A stretch of 64,000 nucleotides of DNA from Paroedura picta (GCF_049243985.1 NC_135374.1:58773934-58837933); one strand, 5' to 3'; shown: positions 46,201 to 58,406, counted from the stretch's first letter. Program-made: numbers and translations. Notes: generated by a model from the letters alone, not told the origin.

Positions 46201-46502
46201 CTAGAGGAGATCAACCCTGACTGCTCTTTAGAAGGCCAGATCCTGAAGATGAAACTCAAATACTTTGGCCACCTCATGAGAAGGAAGGACTCCCTGGAGA
46301 AGAGCCTAATGCTGGGAGCGATTGAGGGCAAAAGAAGAAGGGGACGACAGAGAATGAGGTGGCTGGATGGAGTCACTGAAGCAGTAGGTGCAAACTTAAA
46401 TGGACTCCGGGGAATGGTAGAGGACAGGAAGGCCTGGAGGATCATTGTCCATGGGGTCGCGATGGGTCGGACACGACTTCGCACATAACAACAACAACAA
46501 CA
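43290..46502 (+). mobile_element. BovB (RTE clade) LINE, full length, with 11-bp target duplication
   Basis: The element runs from CCCCCTTCAAGGATCGC to a (CAA)n tail. ATATATCTACT flanks it exactly on both sides (43279-43289 and 46503-46513). That duplication plus a length of 3213 bp, the usual size of BovB, shows a full-length and rather recent insertion. It carries one long coding region (see next entry). BovB is typical of squamates and was spread horizontally to ruminants. Its 5' region holds GGCAAACCACTCCAGTATCT, close to the Sauria SINE tail. Confidence 0.95.
43470..46488 (+). pseudogene. BovB endonuclease-reverse transcriptase, frame broken once
   Basis: The main frame (43470-46220, 916 codons) begins with an apurinic-type endonuclease. 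Its landmarks are GTWNVRSMNQGKL near residue 73, GISELKWTGMG near 99, GDWNAKVG near 206 and SDHELL near 298. The reverse transcriptase core spans about residues 540-800, with FRRGRGTRDQI, FIDYAKAFDCVEH, GVRQGCILSPCLFNLY and the catalytic RYADDTTLM. The C-terminal part ends YGCESWTIRKAE...FELWCWRRLL. The family continues RVPWTARR, but here LL is followed by D-C-K in a shifted frame and a stop at 46220. The correct C-terminus (WTARRTYRSVLEEI onward) goes on in the next frame to a stop at 46488. Compared with the family as I remember it, about 11 bp are lost at 46172/46173, between two CTTG words. No other disruption was seen, so this copy died recently. The start at 43470 is the first ATG and may not be the true one. 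Confidence 0.9.
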
Positions 46503-46513
46503 ATATATCTACT

Positions 46514-46640
46514 ATTCCCCTCCTCAAAGACATCATAAGTTTTTTTGACAGCTTTTAAAACAAAAACAAAAAACAGTGATTGCTGCATCACTATAGTGAT
46601 ATACTTTAAAGAAAAAGTAACAATTGATTTTTAAAGCCCT
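46514..46640. other. Short spacer
   Basis: AT-rich, nothing recognised. Confidence 0.3.
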
Positions 46641-46858
46641 CTGTTGGCATGGTAGTGCTTAGAGCATTGGACTAGGGATCTGGAAATCTCAGGTTTGAAT
46701 CCCTATTTTACCAGGGAAGCTCATAGGGTGATACTGTGCCAGTTACTTAGGCTAACCTACCTCACAGGATTATTTTGAGGATAAAATAGAGGACAGAACA
46801 ATGATGTATGTTGCTTTAGGTCTCCACTGGGGAGAAAAGCAGTGTATAAATTATCTTA
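46641..46858 (+). mobile_element. Old CORE-SINE-like element
   Basis: TTGGCATGGTAGTGCTTAG (box A side), TCAGGTTTGAATCCC (box B), then CTAACCTACCTCACAGGATT and GGGGAGAAAAGCAGTGTATA follow the same plan as 797-1080 with many differences. Confidence 0.6.
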
Positions 46859-49067
46859 CTAAATAGATGAAAAGAGATGGAAATGGATGCTGTGAGGGAT
46901 GATGGACAATAAAATGTGTATACTTTCCCATCTAACATCTGCACATGCATTTGGGCTGTGACCTTCCTAGAAAGATCAGAGCGAAGCAATGGAACACAAG
47001 GAAAGTAGATGATTGAGGGACAATACTACATGAATCCTCCAAATAACCAATAACAAACATTTCAGTTTGGAAGCCAAGGTGGGGCAAACCAGCCATGTGG
47101 ATGTAATGTTCTTGTAAGTTTTTAGGATCTTTTTATTATTGCTGAAACCTCATAATAATTTCTCTTAATTTCTATAAAATGTAGAACTTTAGGAGAAAAG
47201 TCTTACTTTCCTGGTTCCCATTGAGAGAATGGGAGCAGACAGGAGAACATTTACACAAAAATTTAACCACTGATTTCTGATCAAATCTATACCGAGTTAC
47301 GACTTGGATTTTTAGTTCCTGGTGCTTTTAACAAATACACATATTAATTTATATACAATAAACATAAAATATTATCAGAGATAAAATGATCAAACTGATC
47401 TGTATAAACATTAATATTTCAAATAAATTATTTAGTAGCTATAAAAGTGATCACAGACATCATGAATACAGCCTCGTTCTCGTGTCCAACATTGTAATAC
47501 TGTCTTTCTACATATAACCTCTTTTCTTATGACACAAAAACATCCTTTCACCTTCTGGTTATAACAACATGAAATATCAGGGAATCTATGGTTTAGAAAA
47601 AGAGTTCTCTTTCAGACCAAGAATTCGTAAACAGAAAGAAAAATCACAACCAAAGCAAAGTTTGTAAACCAATAATAACATTTACTACAACACCATTTCA
47701 AACATGTGGTACTGCTTGAGAAAATACTGGGTATGTTTGTTATCATCATGTGATCAATTTATTTTACACTGGGAAATTCTGTGTTTGTGGGGAATTTAAT
47801 ACAGAAAATGTTTATTTATTAATGTGGGACACATCTTCTGGCACAGCCTCTGGGACAGAAATGGGGACGGATGTGACATTTGTAGCCCCACCCCAGGGAG
47901 CATGCCAGAAGAGGCTGGGGCAGTATGGGCTGTTGAGGAAGGAGGCTGGGCCACCCCCATGCTGCCCGAAGCTATGGGACATTGCAAGGCAGCACAGAGG
48001 CTGTGCGAACCAGTGCCGCCATGAAGGTGAGGAGGGGGGGTTTAGGGGGAGCAGGGAGTCTTTGTAGTGGAGTTGGGAGGCTGTGATTTTTATTATTACT
48101 ATTACTAGTTGATTTATTTCCCACCACTCTCTATAAGGCTCATGGCAGGTAACAATAGTCTTAACTCCATTAAAATCCCCATTAAAATACTTTAAAAATC
48201 CCACTGATGCCAGTGTGCTGCCCTCCAGGCCAAAGGAGACCAGGGCACTCCTGGGAAAAGAGGTAAGGAAGGAGGGGAGAGAACTCTTAGTGTGTGTGTT
48301 TGTATGTCTGGGGGGGGAGGGACAGGGGAGTAGGTTGGGGAAGGAAGAGGGAAGGAGAGAGGAAGGGGGAAGTAAGGGGGAAGGGGTTTCCGTGTGTGTG
48401 TTTATGAGAGAGGGAGGGAGAGAGGAGGGAGGGAGAGGGGGATGGTTTAAAGAGCTCCGGAGCAGGTATGTGTCCCAAGTCATACCTGTGAGAGCCTCGG
48501 TGTCACTACTTTTCATTAATCATTCATATGCCACTGTTTCTAGACTGGCTAGCCCATAATGGTTTACAACATCTGTGCGAAGACTGTGAGTTTCCCAATT
48601 TTGAAATCTAAATTTAGGGAATATAGTTTTTTGAAATGAACTTTCGTCCAAATTAGAGAGCAGAGAGAAACGAATCACTGAATATTAATCCCCAAGCAGT
48701 ATAGATAGTAAGGTCATTCAATTCACCATTAAAAATAATCTCCCTCCATTTGAAAAACTTTTTCTTTCTTGATCATTACTGAACTGTGTTCTGTGGAGTG
48801 GTTGTTTCAGCCAAACCCAATAGCTAAACTCTGAATATAATACCCAGAATTACTATAAACCTATATCCAACCCTTTCCATATGGGAATGAAGATACTGGT
48901 GCGCTTACACATGCATTTTCCTAATTTAGTGGAATAACACATAGGTCAAATATTTTAGAAAGTGCTTTAGTATCTCTTCCTTCAATCAATACTTTCTACG
49001 GAGTATTGTAGTATGTCACAAGTTACCAAAGTACAGTAAGCCCTCAGAGCCTGGCCTAAGATTAAGG
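46859..49067. other. Intergenic with LINE tail and purine-rich run
   Basis: A minus-strand LINE 3' end lies at about 48105-48195 (TGATTTATTTCCCACCACTC, ATTAAAATCCCCATTAAAAT). A G/A-rich stretch with GAGGGAGG words lies at 48283-48440. Open frames across 47750-48560 come from these biased sequences and show no known domain. Confidence 0.4.
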
Positions 49068-49277
49068 ATTCCAACCTCCAGGTAGAGTTGGAATTAAAAT
49101 TTATCTTGAGTTGACGGAGATCAGTTTCCAGGAGAAAATGGCTGTTTGAGAGAATAGACTTAAGGCACTATACACAGTTGAGATAATACCTTGACTCCCC
49201 AAACTCCACCCTCTCCAGGCTCCCCCCCCCCAAACCCACACCCAGGAATTTCCCAACCCAGAGCTGAGAACCCTACT
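49068..49277 (-). mobile_element. MITE-like repeat with GGGTTGCCAAC-type ends
   Basis: Reads TCCAACCTCCAGGTAGAG, AGATCAGTTTCCAGGAG, then GGAATTTCCCAACCCAGAG, the reverse of the copies at 31518 and 49660. Confidence 0.6.
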
Positions 49278-49659
49278 GAAGATTTATTGGTGGCAACTTC
49301 TAGGGCTGGTTGTGGATCTGAATCCAAGATTCAGTCTGACTAATAACTATTCCACAAGTGTTCCTTATTTAGCCAACAAGCTTCTAAAAAGGTGTAAAAA
49401 GTTCTGGTTATAATACTGCACAGAGACATCTCCATATCTGTGCATGCTTTTCTGTGGGGAAAAGTCTTTCACAGGTTTAACTTTCCATTGAAAATGCCAT
49501 TGTAAAACTTGAAGTCTCTTCATTGTACAGTGTCTGGGATTCAGGTTATTTGCAAATTTCTACAGTTTAAAAAATATCAAAACCTTTCCAAAGTTGGGCC
49601 AGTACACAGTAGGGACAAGTGCTTAATATAGTCAGTCAGTATTAAAGGCATTAAACTTT
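49278..49659. other. Intergenic, nothing recognised
   Basis: AT-rich sequence without named repeat or exon. Confidence 0.3.
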
Positions 49660-49885
49660 GGGTTGCCAACTCCAGTCTGGGAAATTCTTGGAATTTGTTT
49701 TTGGGGGGGAGTGCCTATGAAGGGAGGAATTTGGAAAATAATTTCACCTAGAATCTATGGTATACCATAGAGTTTGTCTTCTGAACTCTCACTTTCTCCA
49801 GGGGACAGGGAACTCATCCCTGTGGTCTGGAGATAAGTTATAATTCCAGGAGAACTCTAGGTCCCACCTGTAGGTTGGCAACCCT
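49660..49885 (+). mobile_element. MITE-like repeat with GGGTTGCCAAC ends, complete
   Basis: It opens GGGTTGCCAACTCCAG and closes TAGGTTGGCAACCCT, a good terminal inverted repeat. The body contains TCTCCAGGGGACAGGGAAC and TCTGGAGATAAGTT. It is 226 bp and non-coding. No certain target duplication was found. Confidence 0.75.
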
Positions 49886-50170
49886 AAAATACATAAAGTA
49901 ATTAAATATCAATGAAATGACAATACCATTAAATCATCAATTGGTCTCCAGCCCAAGGAAGAACTGCTTCTGTCACCCATCTCTCCTCAGCAGCTGTGTC
50001 AACACTGTCCTGTAAATTACAGACACATCTGCATCTACAAGGAGGTTGCACATTTTCTGGCTCAGTAAAATTCTGAAGGCGTATGTAAATGCATGTAACA
50101 TACAAATAGCCACGAATTTATCCTAGAAAGGAAAAAGGAAAATCAAGTAGAAACAATGGCATTTGCGAAA

Positions 50171-50335
50171 CACAAAAAGCTGCCATATACTGAACCAGAC
50201 CACTGGCCCAGTCTATTTACTTGACTTTCTAGGCTTTCCCAACACTGCTACCTGGGCTCCTTTCACTGGAGATGCCAGGAACTGAACCTGAGACCTTCAG
50301 TAAGCTGGGCATAGCTCTGTTCTTAGCCCGTAAAA
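50171..50335 (-). mobile_element. tRNA-derived SINE fragment
   Basis: AAGCTGCCATATACTGAACC, CACTGGAGATGCCAGGAACT and GAACCTGAGACCTTC match the family at 27437-27630. The head is decayed. Confidence 0.55.
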
Positions 50336-52578
50336 GGGAGCCACTGTCAATTTAAAAGACTGGTTAGTTGCAATGACAGCTTCTCTCAAAAAGAATGATG
50401 AGCAGTCTTTGAAAAGAAGGAAAGCAAAACAATCTATGTTGAATATCTTAATTTATTTGAGGGAGGAAAACTCAACCAGCCTTCACATCTGTGGGGGGAA
50501 AAGTGATTGCTTTCTCTCTTGTCTTCACATTCAGTATTTGTTAATTACTGAAAACAGAGGCAAGTACATAAACCAAAAAAGCCTGAGACCAAAATGAAAA
50601 CAAAAACCAGACATAATTAGTATACTTACATTTTATGCTTTGCTGGCTGATGTTAAGAGCTGTGCTTTCTGAGACAAATTTAACACAAGCCCTTGGTTGT
50701 CTAACTATATAATAAACATAAGGAGGGGGCGTGGCTTCTTGCTCCCTCCAGCAATCAAATACTTAAGGAAGTGGTACGCGTGACAGAGAACACGCCTCTG
50801 TGCCTACCTATTCATGAGAAAGTCCATCTGGGAGGCTTACTAATTAATAAGTGTTTCAAAATTTCCCCAAAATCTTCCAAGATGTTTGCTGCTTTTAAAG
50901 ATTGCAAAACAATGGAATGCAAGAGGTGGAAGACCGTCTATTACCAAGAAGGGGCAAAAATATTCTTTATCTGTACAATTTCTTGGCAGTTCAATTGCCT
51001 TCATAATGGAAGTATTCAAGCCCAGTCCAAATTGTAGATGGAATGGCATTAATTGCTTAACATGGAAAATTTGGCAAAAGAAAATAGTACTTGCCAGGGC
51101 CATGTTTTTCTGTGGTATGTTGCTTCTACGTCTTTCTTATAATTACCTTGAGGCAAAAGAAGTCAAGGAAGAAAGGAACATTGTTCCAAAACTCAAAGGT
51201 GAAGTAACTTCATGATGTTGCATCTTTTCTTGTTATGCTCTGCTTCCTGCACTGGGCGTAGCTTTATGTTGCACACCCCTGAAATGCCATATCGGTGTAT
51301 GTTACCTTACTTTAAACATACATTGGTTTCATGACTAATGCGTAACTCACAGCACAGTTTACAACACCTGCTGAAACTAGCCTTATAGTTTCCATAGAAG
51401 TTCCAGCAACCAGGTATTCTTAGCTGTCATAGTATTTAACTTTTAAACCAGAGGTGGTTATACTCCTGTCTCATTTAATCAATTCTACTGTTATTAAAAT
51501 ACAGTCATTTGAAGAAAAACTGGATATAATTTTCCATCAGCCATAATATTTTATGAGCCCCTAGGCACAATGAAAATAGGAAAAAACCCACAGTGTACAT
51601 TAAAACAACTTGCTTTCAAGTTGGGTAATCATGTTGGTCTGAAGCAACAGAATGAAATTTGAATTCATTGTCACCTTTAATACCAGCAGAGTTTTATTCA
51701 AGGTATAAGTTTTCACATGCACATACTCTTCTTCAGCTATAATGAAATGAAAGTTACCAGTTTATAAGATCGCAATTTGTTTGGATTTAATTCTGGGGGG
51801 AAACATAGTGAAGCTAAGAAATATATCAGACTTGGAGACTCATGTGTAAATATACCCTTTTTAATTGTGGCATGCTGAGAGTAATTAATTTAGCCCTCTT
51901 GTTATGCTCCATCTGTCTCCTCTCAAGCATGGAGTTAACTAAGAGCATCCTTTAAGATGAAATGCCTATTGGCAAGGTATCCAGATCATGGATCATGCAG
52001 GAGGAGACAATCCTTCAGATACCATCTTGGGCCCAGACTATTTAGGACTGATTCCTCTTGATGACTACAAAGAAGGCAAATGCCATGAGCCGTTGATGTA
52101 GGTGTTATTCAGGAAGGCAAACCAAAGTCTGTATGACTCATACATTCTCTATGTATATGAAGTACATTCCCCCTTTTGCCCTCTGGTAGGTTCATGTTGC
52201 TTTCTGTAAATACACATAATTTAAGCAATAACATAGAAAAGGATTATGAGTATGGGGCTCCACCACTAGATAATATGACCATTTGATTTCCATTAATATG
52301 TGACCTGCTGTATCTTCTAAAATAGATCTTCAGGATTGTTAATATCATGGCTACCATGTCATTTTCTTTTTGATTCATTCTCAGACCTGCAGAAAGTTCA
52401 ATTGAATACTTGAACTTTGCCTCTTCTTAAAAGACTAAGGCTCCAACATTTAGGAGTCTTTCCTAGAAATACTGTTTTCCACTGTGCAAAAGGCTATGAA
52501 TATGTTGAACTGGTCATGTTCTGAGGTTCTGATTGGGGTGCCCTTGCTGTCTGAGGCTAGATACATGGCAGCCTGAGA
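50336..52578. other. Intergenic, no gene accepted
   Basis: Overlapping frames at 50771-51215 have no known domain and no splice context. No named repeat was recognised. Confidence 0.35.
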
Positions 52579-52865
52579 CAGTGTTTCTCAGTCGTGGTAT
52601 CAAAATTATGGAACTCCATGGGGAGTCATTTGTCCTTTTCTATCACTGACCTCTGCTAGTGAGTGAAAACATTTTTGTTTCATCTGGCATTCCTACAGTG
52701 ATCCCTCCTTCATGTCTTGTGATTTAATTTGTTGTCATCTGTTTTAAATACATTAGATGTTTGGAACTGCTAGTATTATATATTTTTGTGTTGATTGTTT
52801 AGCTGCCTTGGTGATCCTAGTGGGACAGAGTAGTGGAATATAAATGTTGTAGATAAGTAATTAAA
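52579..52865 (+). mobile_element. Possible hAT end and a CR1/L2-type LINE 3' tail
   Basis: ACAGTGTTTCTCAGTCGTGG at 52579 resembles a hAT terminus with no partner. At 52740-52865, TTTAGCTGCCTTGGTGATCC and GGAATATAAATG are a plus-strand LINE end like that at 54000-54110. Confidence 0.4.
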
Positions 52866-53289
52866 TTGATTACCAAGATTGCAATTATTTCACAGATTTT
52901 AGGAGAACAGAGTTGTCAGGACCTTGTAAGTCAATCAATTGGAGAAGGATTTTTCTGGAAGCAAGAAATCTTGGCTTACCTCAGTAGTTTAAATAGTTAA
53001 AATAGGCTCATAACAGCAATCTAACTGCTGTCATATGTAAAATACCCAGAGTGGATTATACAGGACAGAGCCAGGGCAGATTATAGTGTTGTAGAGCTCT
53101 GAATTGTATTAAAGTTGTCTGAAACTGGATCCAGTCTGTGTGAGCCATAACAAGCTTTTCCACTAGATCAATCCATCCTTTCCCATTATTATTTCTCCAA
53201 CATCTTTTTCAACATAGTTTCAGGCATAATTATGGGAATGAAACAGCTTGGTCTCCTCGGACCTCTGAACAGCTTTCAATACCATCAGT
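52866..53289. other. Intergenic, nothing recognised
   Basis: No exon or named repeat. Confidence 0.3.
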
Positions 53290-53490
53290 CATGGTAGAAT
53301 TAGCTTCTACCATAGAGTTTTTGCTCCAAATACAGAACGTTGCCCCCGATATACCTGACATCACATAGTCACATCTCTGAAATGTTGGGCATTCCTCCCA
53401 TTTTTGGGGGGGAGTAATTCTATACTGCTGGCTGGTGGCAGAGTGATGGGGCCGGTACCTGGAGACCCCCATGCCCACCAAGGGGTCTGG
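53290..53490. mobile_element. Fragment of the repeat at 15191-15575
   Basis: ATGGTAGAATTAGCTTCTAC, GAGTTTTTGCTCC, then TTTTTGGGGGGGAGTAATTC and a GGCAGAGTGATGGGGCC segment match 15330-15540. The outer ends are missing. Confidence 0.55.
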
Positions 53491-53739
53491 TTTATAGAAA
53501 CAGGCCTTATAGAAACAGGCCTGTATAATAATAATATAAACAATTGAACATTAATCAAATAAATCTGATTTAGGTTTTTCATTTAAAGTAAATTAAGTTA
53601 AAATCTACTTCTTCATTATAATTGTAATCTTACCAGAGGGGTTGGGGCTTGGTCAGTGTTCTGGCTGATTTTTCTTAAATAGATGGTTCTAATTATGTTT
53701 TCAGATAAGGAGGCCAGTATCTTGATGTAAATTTTCCTG

Positions 53740-53960
53740 GCCTCAATCATAGGCCTGATGGAACAGCTCTTCTTAAAGGCTTTCTGGAATTGTTTAAAGC
53801 ATTCTACCAGGCCGAGGCCAAGGCTGAAAAGCCCTAGTTGTGGTCATGGCCAGTTCTATTTCTTTGGGGCCAGGCACCCTGAGTAAAATTTGATAATTTG
53901 AACTTAGTGCTCTTCGTGGGGTATAGTGGAAGAGGCAGTTCCGCAAGGGTTCCAGATTGT
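53740..53960 (-). mobile_element. CR1/L2-type LINE fragment
   Basis: GCTCTTCTTAAAGGCTTTCT, then GCCAGTTCTATTTCTTTGGG and GGGGCCAGGCACCCTGAG, match the LINE at 58680-58840 on the same strand, with many differences. Confidence 0.6.
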
Positions 53961-53966
53961 TTAGGG

Positions 53967-53988
53967 CAGGGGTAGTCAAACTGCGGCT
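53967..53988. mobile_element. hAT terminus, isolated
   Basis: CAGGGGTAGTCAAACTGCGG is the end of a common squamate hAT MITE. The remainder is absent. Confidence 0.5.
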
Positions 53989-54489
53989 CTAGTTTTCATT
54001 TATGATGCATTTTTGTTAGTTTTAATGGTTTTAAATATATGGTTTTATTATGTTAATCTGTTGGCCTTGGTGACCCTCATGAGGACATAGTACAAATTTC
54101 GTAAAATAAATTGTCTACCATGTATTTTTGAAATACATACGTAGTTGCTGTGTTCGCAACTATTAGTTGCAACTATTTCTCAGACCACAACACATTTCTT
54201 ACTACATATCATTGTAATGGCTTATTAAAAAATGTTCAGTTTTTCCTATTTGAAAATGGAGCTGAAAAAAATCCAGCATTCCCAAATCTTTGCCTAATCT
54301 GAATATCATAGCAATAATGATATTTGAAAATATCAAGAAATACCAATATTTGGGGGGTTCAATATACCCAAACTTGAAAAATACCAGGTATTTTCCCCAC
54401 ACACCCATAATTGCAATGGATCAGATTCAAACACTTGCTCTTGGAAACCAGTTATCATCTATTCTGTGGAGGTCTGCAGGGTGCAATTA
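53989..54489. other. Intergenic with a LINE 3' tail at 54000-54110
   Basis: TGTTGGCCTTGGTGACCCTC and GTAAAATAAATTG are a plus-strand CR1/L2-like end. The rest is AT-rich and unassigned. Confidence 0.4.
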
Positions 54490-55110
54490 TATTGTCCATG
54501 CTTTCATTCTCTATGTAAAGCCCTTAGGACAAACAATGTATAGCTTTTGATTGGTTGTCATCAACATGTGGATAATACTCAGCTCTACATATCCTTGTCC
54601 AAATCTTCTGGTGATGCATGAGAGGACCTGAAAAACTGCCAGGCTGGTGTGGTAAACTGGTGAATAGTCAAAAGATTGAAATGAAACCCTGAAATGTAGG
54701 AGCAGTGCTGGTTGGGAAGCTGAAGAACTTGAAGGGCAGTATGCTTCCCACTTTTGATGGAGTCCAGCTGACACTTGCTGGCTCAGTAAAGAGCCTCAAG
54801 TTTATACTAGACCTGACATTATTGCTGGATATAGAAGTTGATACAGCTGAAAAAAGGCTTTCTTCCAATTTAGCCCAGCCTGTAAGATGTCCCCTTATTT
54901 TGATCTGGATACCTGGATCCATGCCACAGTAAGATCAATACTAGACTACTATAATGCAGTGTACATTGGCTTCCCCTCAAATCAATTCACTGTAAGCAGG
55001 ATCCTATTATGCAATTCTGGCATCATTTCATAGATAACATTATAATGATTAGGTTTTGCTTCAATTCTGGTTCAATTCTGGTTGGTTCTGCTACCCTAAT
55101 CCCATTAAAC
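54490..55110 (+). mobile_element. Old CR1-type LINE, reverse transcriptase end and 3' UTR
   Basis: At 54560-54600 the translation QHVDNTQLYIS is a decayed form of the reverse transcriptase motif HADDTQLYIS. Downstream pieces follow the C-terminal region order, and 55060-55110 (TTCAATTCTGGTTGGTTCTG) matches the LINE 3' region at about 42500. Stops are frequent; the copy is dead and old. Confidence 0.6.
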
Positions 55111-57069
55111 AAGCAAGCGAACAAACAGACAAACCAACAAACAGTATAGCAGATAACAGCATGTTTCCTTTGTGAAAATACAACACATTAGGGGTTAGCA
55201 TATTTTATATTAACCGTTGATGATACTACTAACCTGGAATCCTTGACATATCCAATTATGGATGTTGGAGGGCAACAGGGGTGTTAAAGTCTTCTAGACA
55301 GTTGCAATTGGCCTCGTTAGATAGTTCAGAATTCTATGTATCATTGCTTTAATTTAGTATAATGCTATTATTTTTATCTTGTATATGATTTATAAGATCC
55401 TTGATTATTTGTAAGCATCTGAATGGCAGGGTAGTCATTTCAAAATAAATAAATAGACTCAGATGATGAGCCATACCTCAATGGTGGGCCAAACCACCCT
55501 GAGCCTCCGGGGAGGGCGGTATCTGCAAGCGCTAAGGGCAAGTTGGGAGGAGAAAGGGGTGGGCGCTGTCCGTGATAAAAACTTGGAGGAAAAGGGGAAC
55601 GTGTCAATACAGACCGGTATCCCCATACCTATGTGAGCCTGTGGCCAGTATTATACTATAATTATATATAAGGTTTAAATTCTCAATACTTATACAATTG
55701 ATAAATATACTGAAGACTCAGAGGACTTGTCACTGATGAAAGAATCTCACTGAAAATGGATATTACCTGGATTCCGTTTTGACAGAAGTCCTACAGAATA
55801 AAGAAATAAGGAAAACTACAAAAAAAGGAAACTTTTCTTTCTTTTATGAATAAAACAAACACTACAACCCCCCTCCCCCCATCTCCAGTGTTCTGTTCTC
55901 CAAAGGGAACACAGGAAATGCTAACCCGGGAACTGCTCACCGCTTAGGGAAGCAGGATATGCTTAACAACATAAAATGTTTCAGATTCAATGCCTGATAT
56001 CTCCTAGGTTCATAAGGAGCTAGTGGAAATCAGAATGTGCAGGACTGCACTACAGGACAATTCAACATTTAAGTTCATGATACCATTTCTAACTTGGGAG
56101 GTGGGGTGGACAGGACTGCTGAACAGTTGGCGTCTATTGAAAAGCAAGATAGGATATATGATTCAAAGGAGAGAAAGTCTTCCGATTTCCTTAATGTCAG
56201 GATGTTCCATTGCATATTAGTGGAAACAATGAACAGCTGCTCTAGTATACTGATTGGGTAGATGTGGTTGGGCTCTCTGTCTGTCTGACTAGTCAAAATA
56301 TACTTCAAGAGGAGATTCTTATGTCACTCTTGGGCATTTTTCCTTTGGGAAGTTGATTGGAAAATGAGTGAAAGAAATGGCTTATATGAGGCTGAATCTT
56401 CTCTCACACAAGATTTGCTGAGTAGGAAATCTTTGTTTTGCTGAGTAACTTTTTCTGATCACACATCTCAAGCCATTCTCTGTAATTGTTATTTGTGAGC
56501 TCATTGGTCACCTGTTTCTTTGGTACATGCCGGTAAGGCTTGACTAGTAACAGTAATTATGTAATTGATAGTTGAGGTTTGTATCTGCAGTGCTTATCTT
56601 CAGAGCTCCTGCCTCACTCTTGGCACTGGACCATGAACATACCTAGGGGCACCTGCTGTACTAGGAGTAAAGTACTAGGATTAAAGTAGAGGAAAACTCA
56701 CGTAACACGTATCTTCTTCCTTCTATTCAGGAGAACACCCTGACTCAGTATAGGACATTCATGACCTATGTCACAGTTTAAGCATTTCCTATTTTACTTA
56801 AACTGCACATCAACCCCTTGTTAGTTATTTATTTCCAAAGTCTTCCATTTTTTCCCTCCAAAATTAGAGAATGTCAGTGCAATTCTAAACAGAGTTACTC
56901 TCTTTTAAGCCCACTGATTTCAATGGATTCAAAAGAGTTCTATTTAGGAATCCATTGTAAGCATATGAGCAAGGCATGGTGACCTATCCCACTTCCCTCC
57001 CTCAGAGATAAGATCTTCCCTCCATTTTCTTATTTCTTTCTGACTAAGCAGGCTTATATATCTATTTAC
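55111..57069. other. Intergenic with LINE tails
   Basis: A plus-strand LINE tail ends at about 55450 (AAAATAAATAAATAG). At 55490-55525 CCTGAGCCTCCGGGGAGGGC is the end motif of the CR1/L2-type LINE seen reversed at 58425-58450, and 55545-55600 resembles 30380-30420. No exon was seen. Confidence 0.4.
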
Positions 57070-58345
57070 TTCTTTTGTGAACAAAAGAACAGTGGCTTTC
57101 CTACCCTGTAATCGTATGATATTTTGCTGCTGGCTCAGCCCAGGAACTTGAAGGAAGGGACAAGATTTCTAAGTTAAATTATTAAAATGACACTTGAGAT
57201 TTTAAAGAGTTCCATAGTAACAAAATATTTTATTCATTGTAGAGGGGAAAAATCATGTGAAATCAGGGGTAAAAGGTTTGGGGTAAATCAATAAATAACT
57301 CTGAGGCCAATCAGTTCAGGCACAAACTAGAGTTCATATATTTTAAGAAATTGAGAGTTTTTTAAGCTTTTCATAGTGACTTAGAATCTTTAAGATGAAC
57401 AGCTTTTGTTTCAGTGTTTTCTAAACACTCTAGTATACTTTTTTGAGTTTTCGGTTTCCATAAGGCAGGGACAGTTTTCCAGTACCCAAATTCCTTCATT
57501 AAACATACCAGTACTCTTTTTGAGTTTTAACTGGCTCCTCAGGATTTTAAAGCAATTTCTAAACACAGAAGACTAGGGATCTCTCCGTTCTTCAGAGTTA
57601 AGGTAAAGGTAAAGGTATCCCCCTGTGCAAGCACGGAGTCATGTCTGGCCCTTGAGGTGACGCCCTCTAGCGTTTTCATGGCAGACTCAATATGGGGTGG
57701 TTTGCCAGTGCCTTCCCCAGTCATTACCGTTTACCCCCCAGCAAGCTGTGTACTCATTTTACCTACCTCGGAAGGATGTAAGGATGAGTCAACTTTGAGC
57801 CGGCTGCTGGGATTGAACTCCCAGCCTCATGGTCAGAGCTTTAGATAGCATGTCGGCTGCCTTACCACCATGCGCCACAAGAGGCTCTTCAGAGCTATCT
57901 ACCTGTAATTGGGTAGGGAAATTCTTCTCTCACTAGAAGATCTATCCCCTTTTTTGGTCTGAATAGGAGTCTTCACCTAACTACCCACTCCTCCTGCCAA
58001 CCTTCCCAGTACTCTATCCTAGTACTCCATCTGTGTAAAACTGTTCTCAGTCAAGGCTAAGCAAAAACCCTGCCAGTGCTAAAGCCTTTTCAGTCAGGGC
58101 TAGACTGTCAAGGCTAGACTGACAGGGCTAGATTCTGTCAGTATTAACTTGTCTGTCAGGGATGAATTCAGACTTCATCAGCACCCATCTCCTTCAGGGC
58201 TGGACTCAGACTGAATTCTCCTTCTGTTCAATTTATGCTAACCAATCAGATCTCCTGGAGCAGACTTTCACTCAAGGCTGGTTCTGTGAGAAATTAATCT
58301 CACAGTGTATTACCTGTGTATATAGCAGTTATAAGATTTAAAAGT
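57070..58345 (-). repeat. Unclassified dispersed repeat, copy C (possible fossil LTR), with a nested SINE
   Basis: On the minus strand it has the same order of words as copy A: CTTGAGTGAAAGTCTGCTCC, GGGGATAGATCTTCTAGTG, then GAAGGAATTTGGGTACTGG and AAAAAGTATACTAGAGTG. It lacks the MITE and the LINE found in copy A and so gives their empty sites. A Sauria SINE interrupts it. It is old and non-coding. Confidence 0.5.
57598..57885 (-). mobile_element. Sauria SINE with 9-bp target duplication
   Basis: Minus-strand full copy with head GCCTCTTGTGGCGCATGGTG, box B GGGAGTTCAATCCC and tail GGCACTGGCAAACCACCCC. TCTTCAGAG flanks it on both sides (57589-57597 and 57886-57894). It interrupts copy C. Confidence 0.9.
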
Positions 58346-58349
58346 GTAG

Positions 58350-58355
58350 TTTGTT

Positions 58356-58406
<51 letters not shown>

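Noticed and set aside
47750-48560. Several 60-234 codon frames
   Set aside because: They arise from a G/A-rich run and a LINE tail with biased composition; proline- and serine-rich low complexity only.
50840-51215. Frames of about 90-109 codons
   Set aside because: Frames on both strands overlap and no family or splice context supports either.
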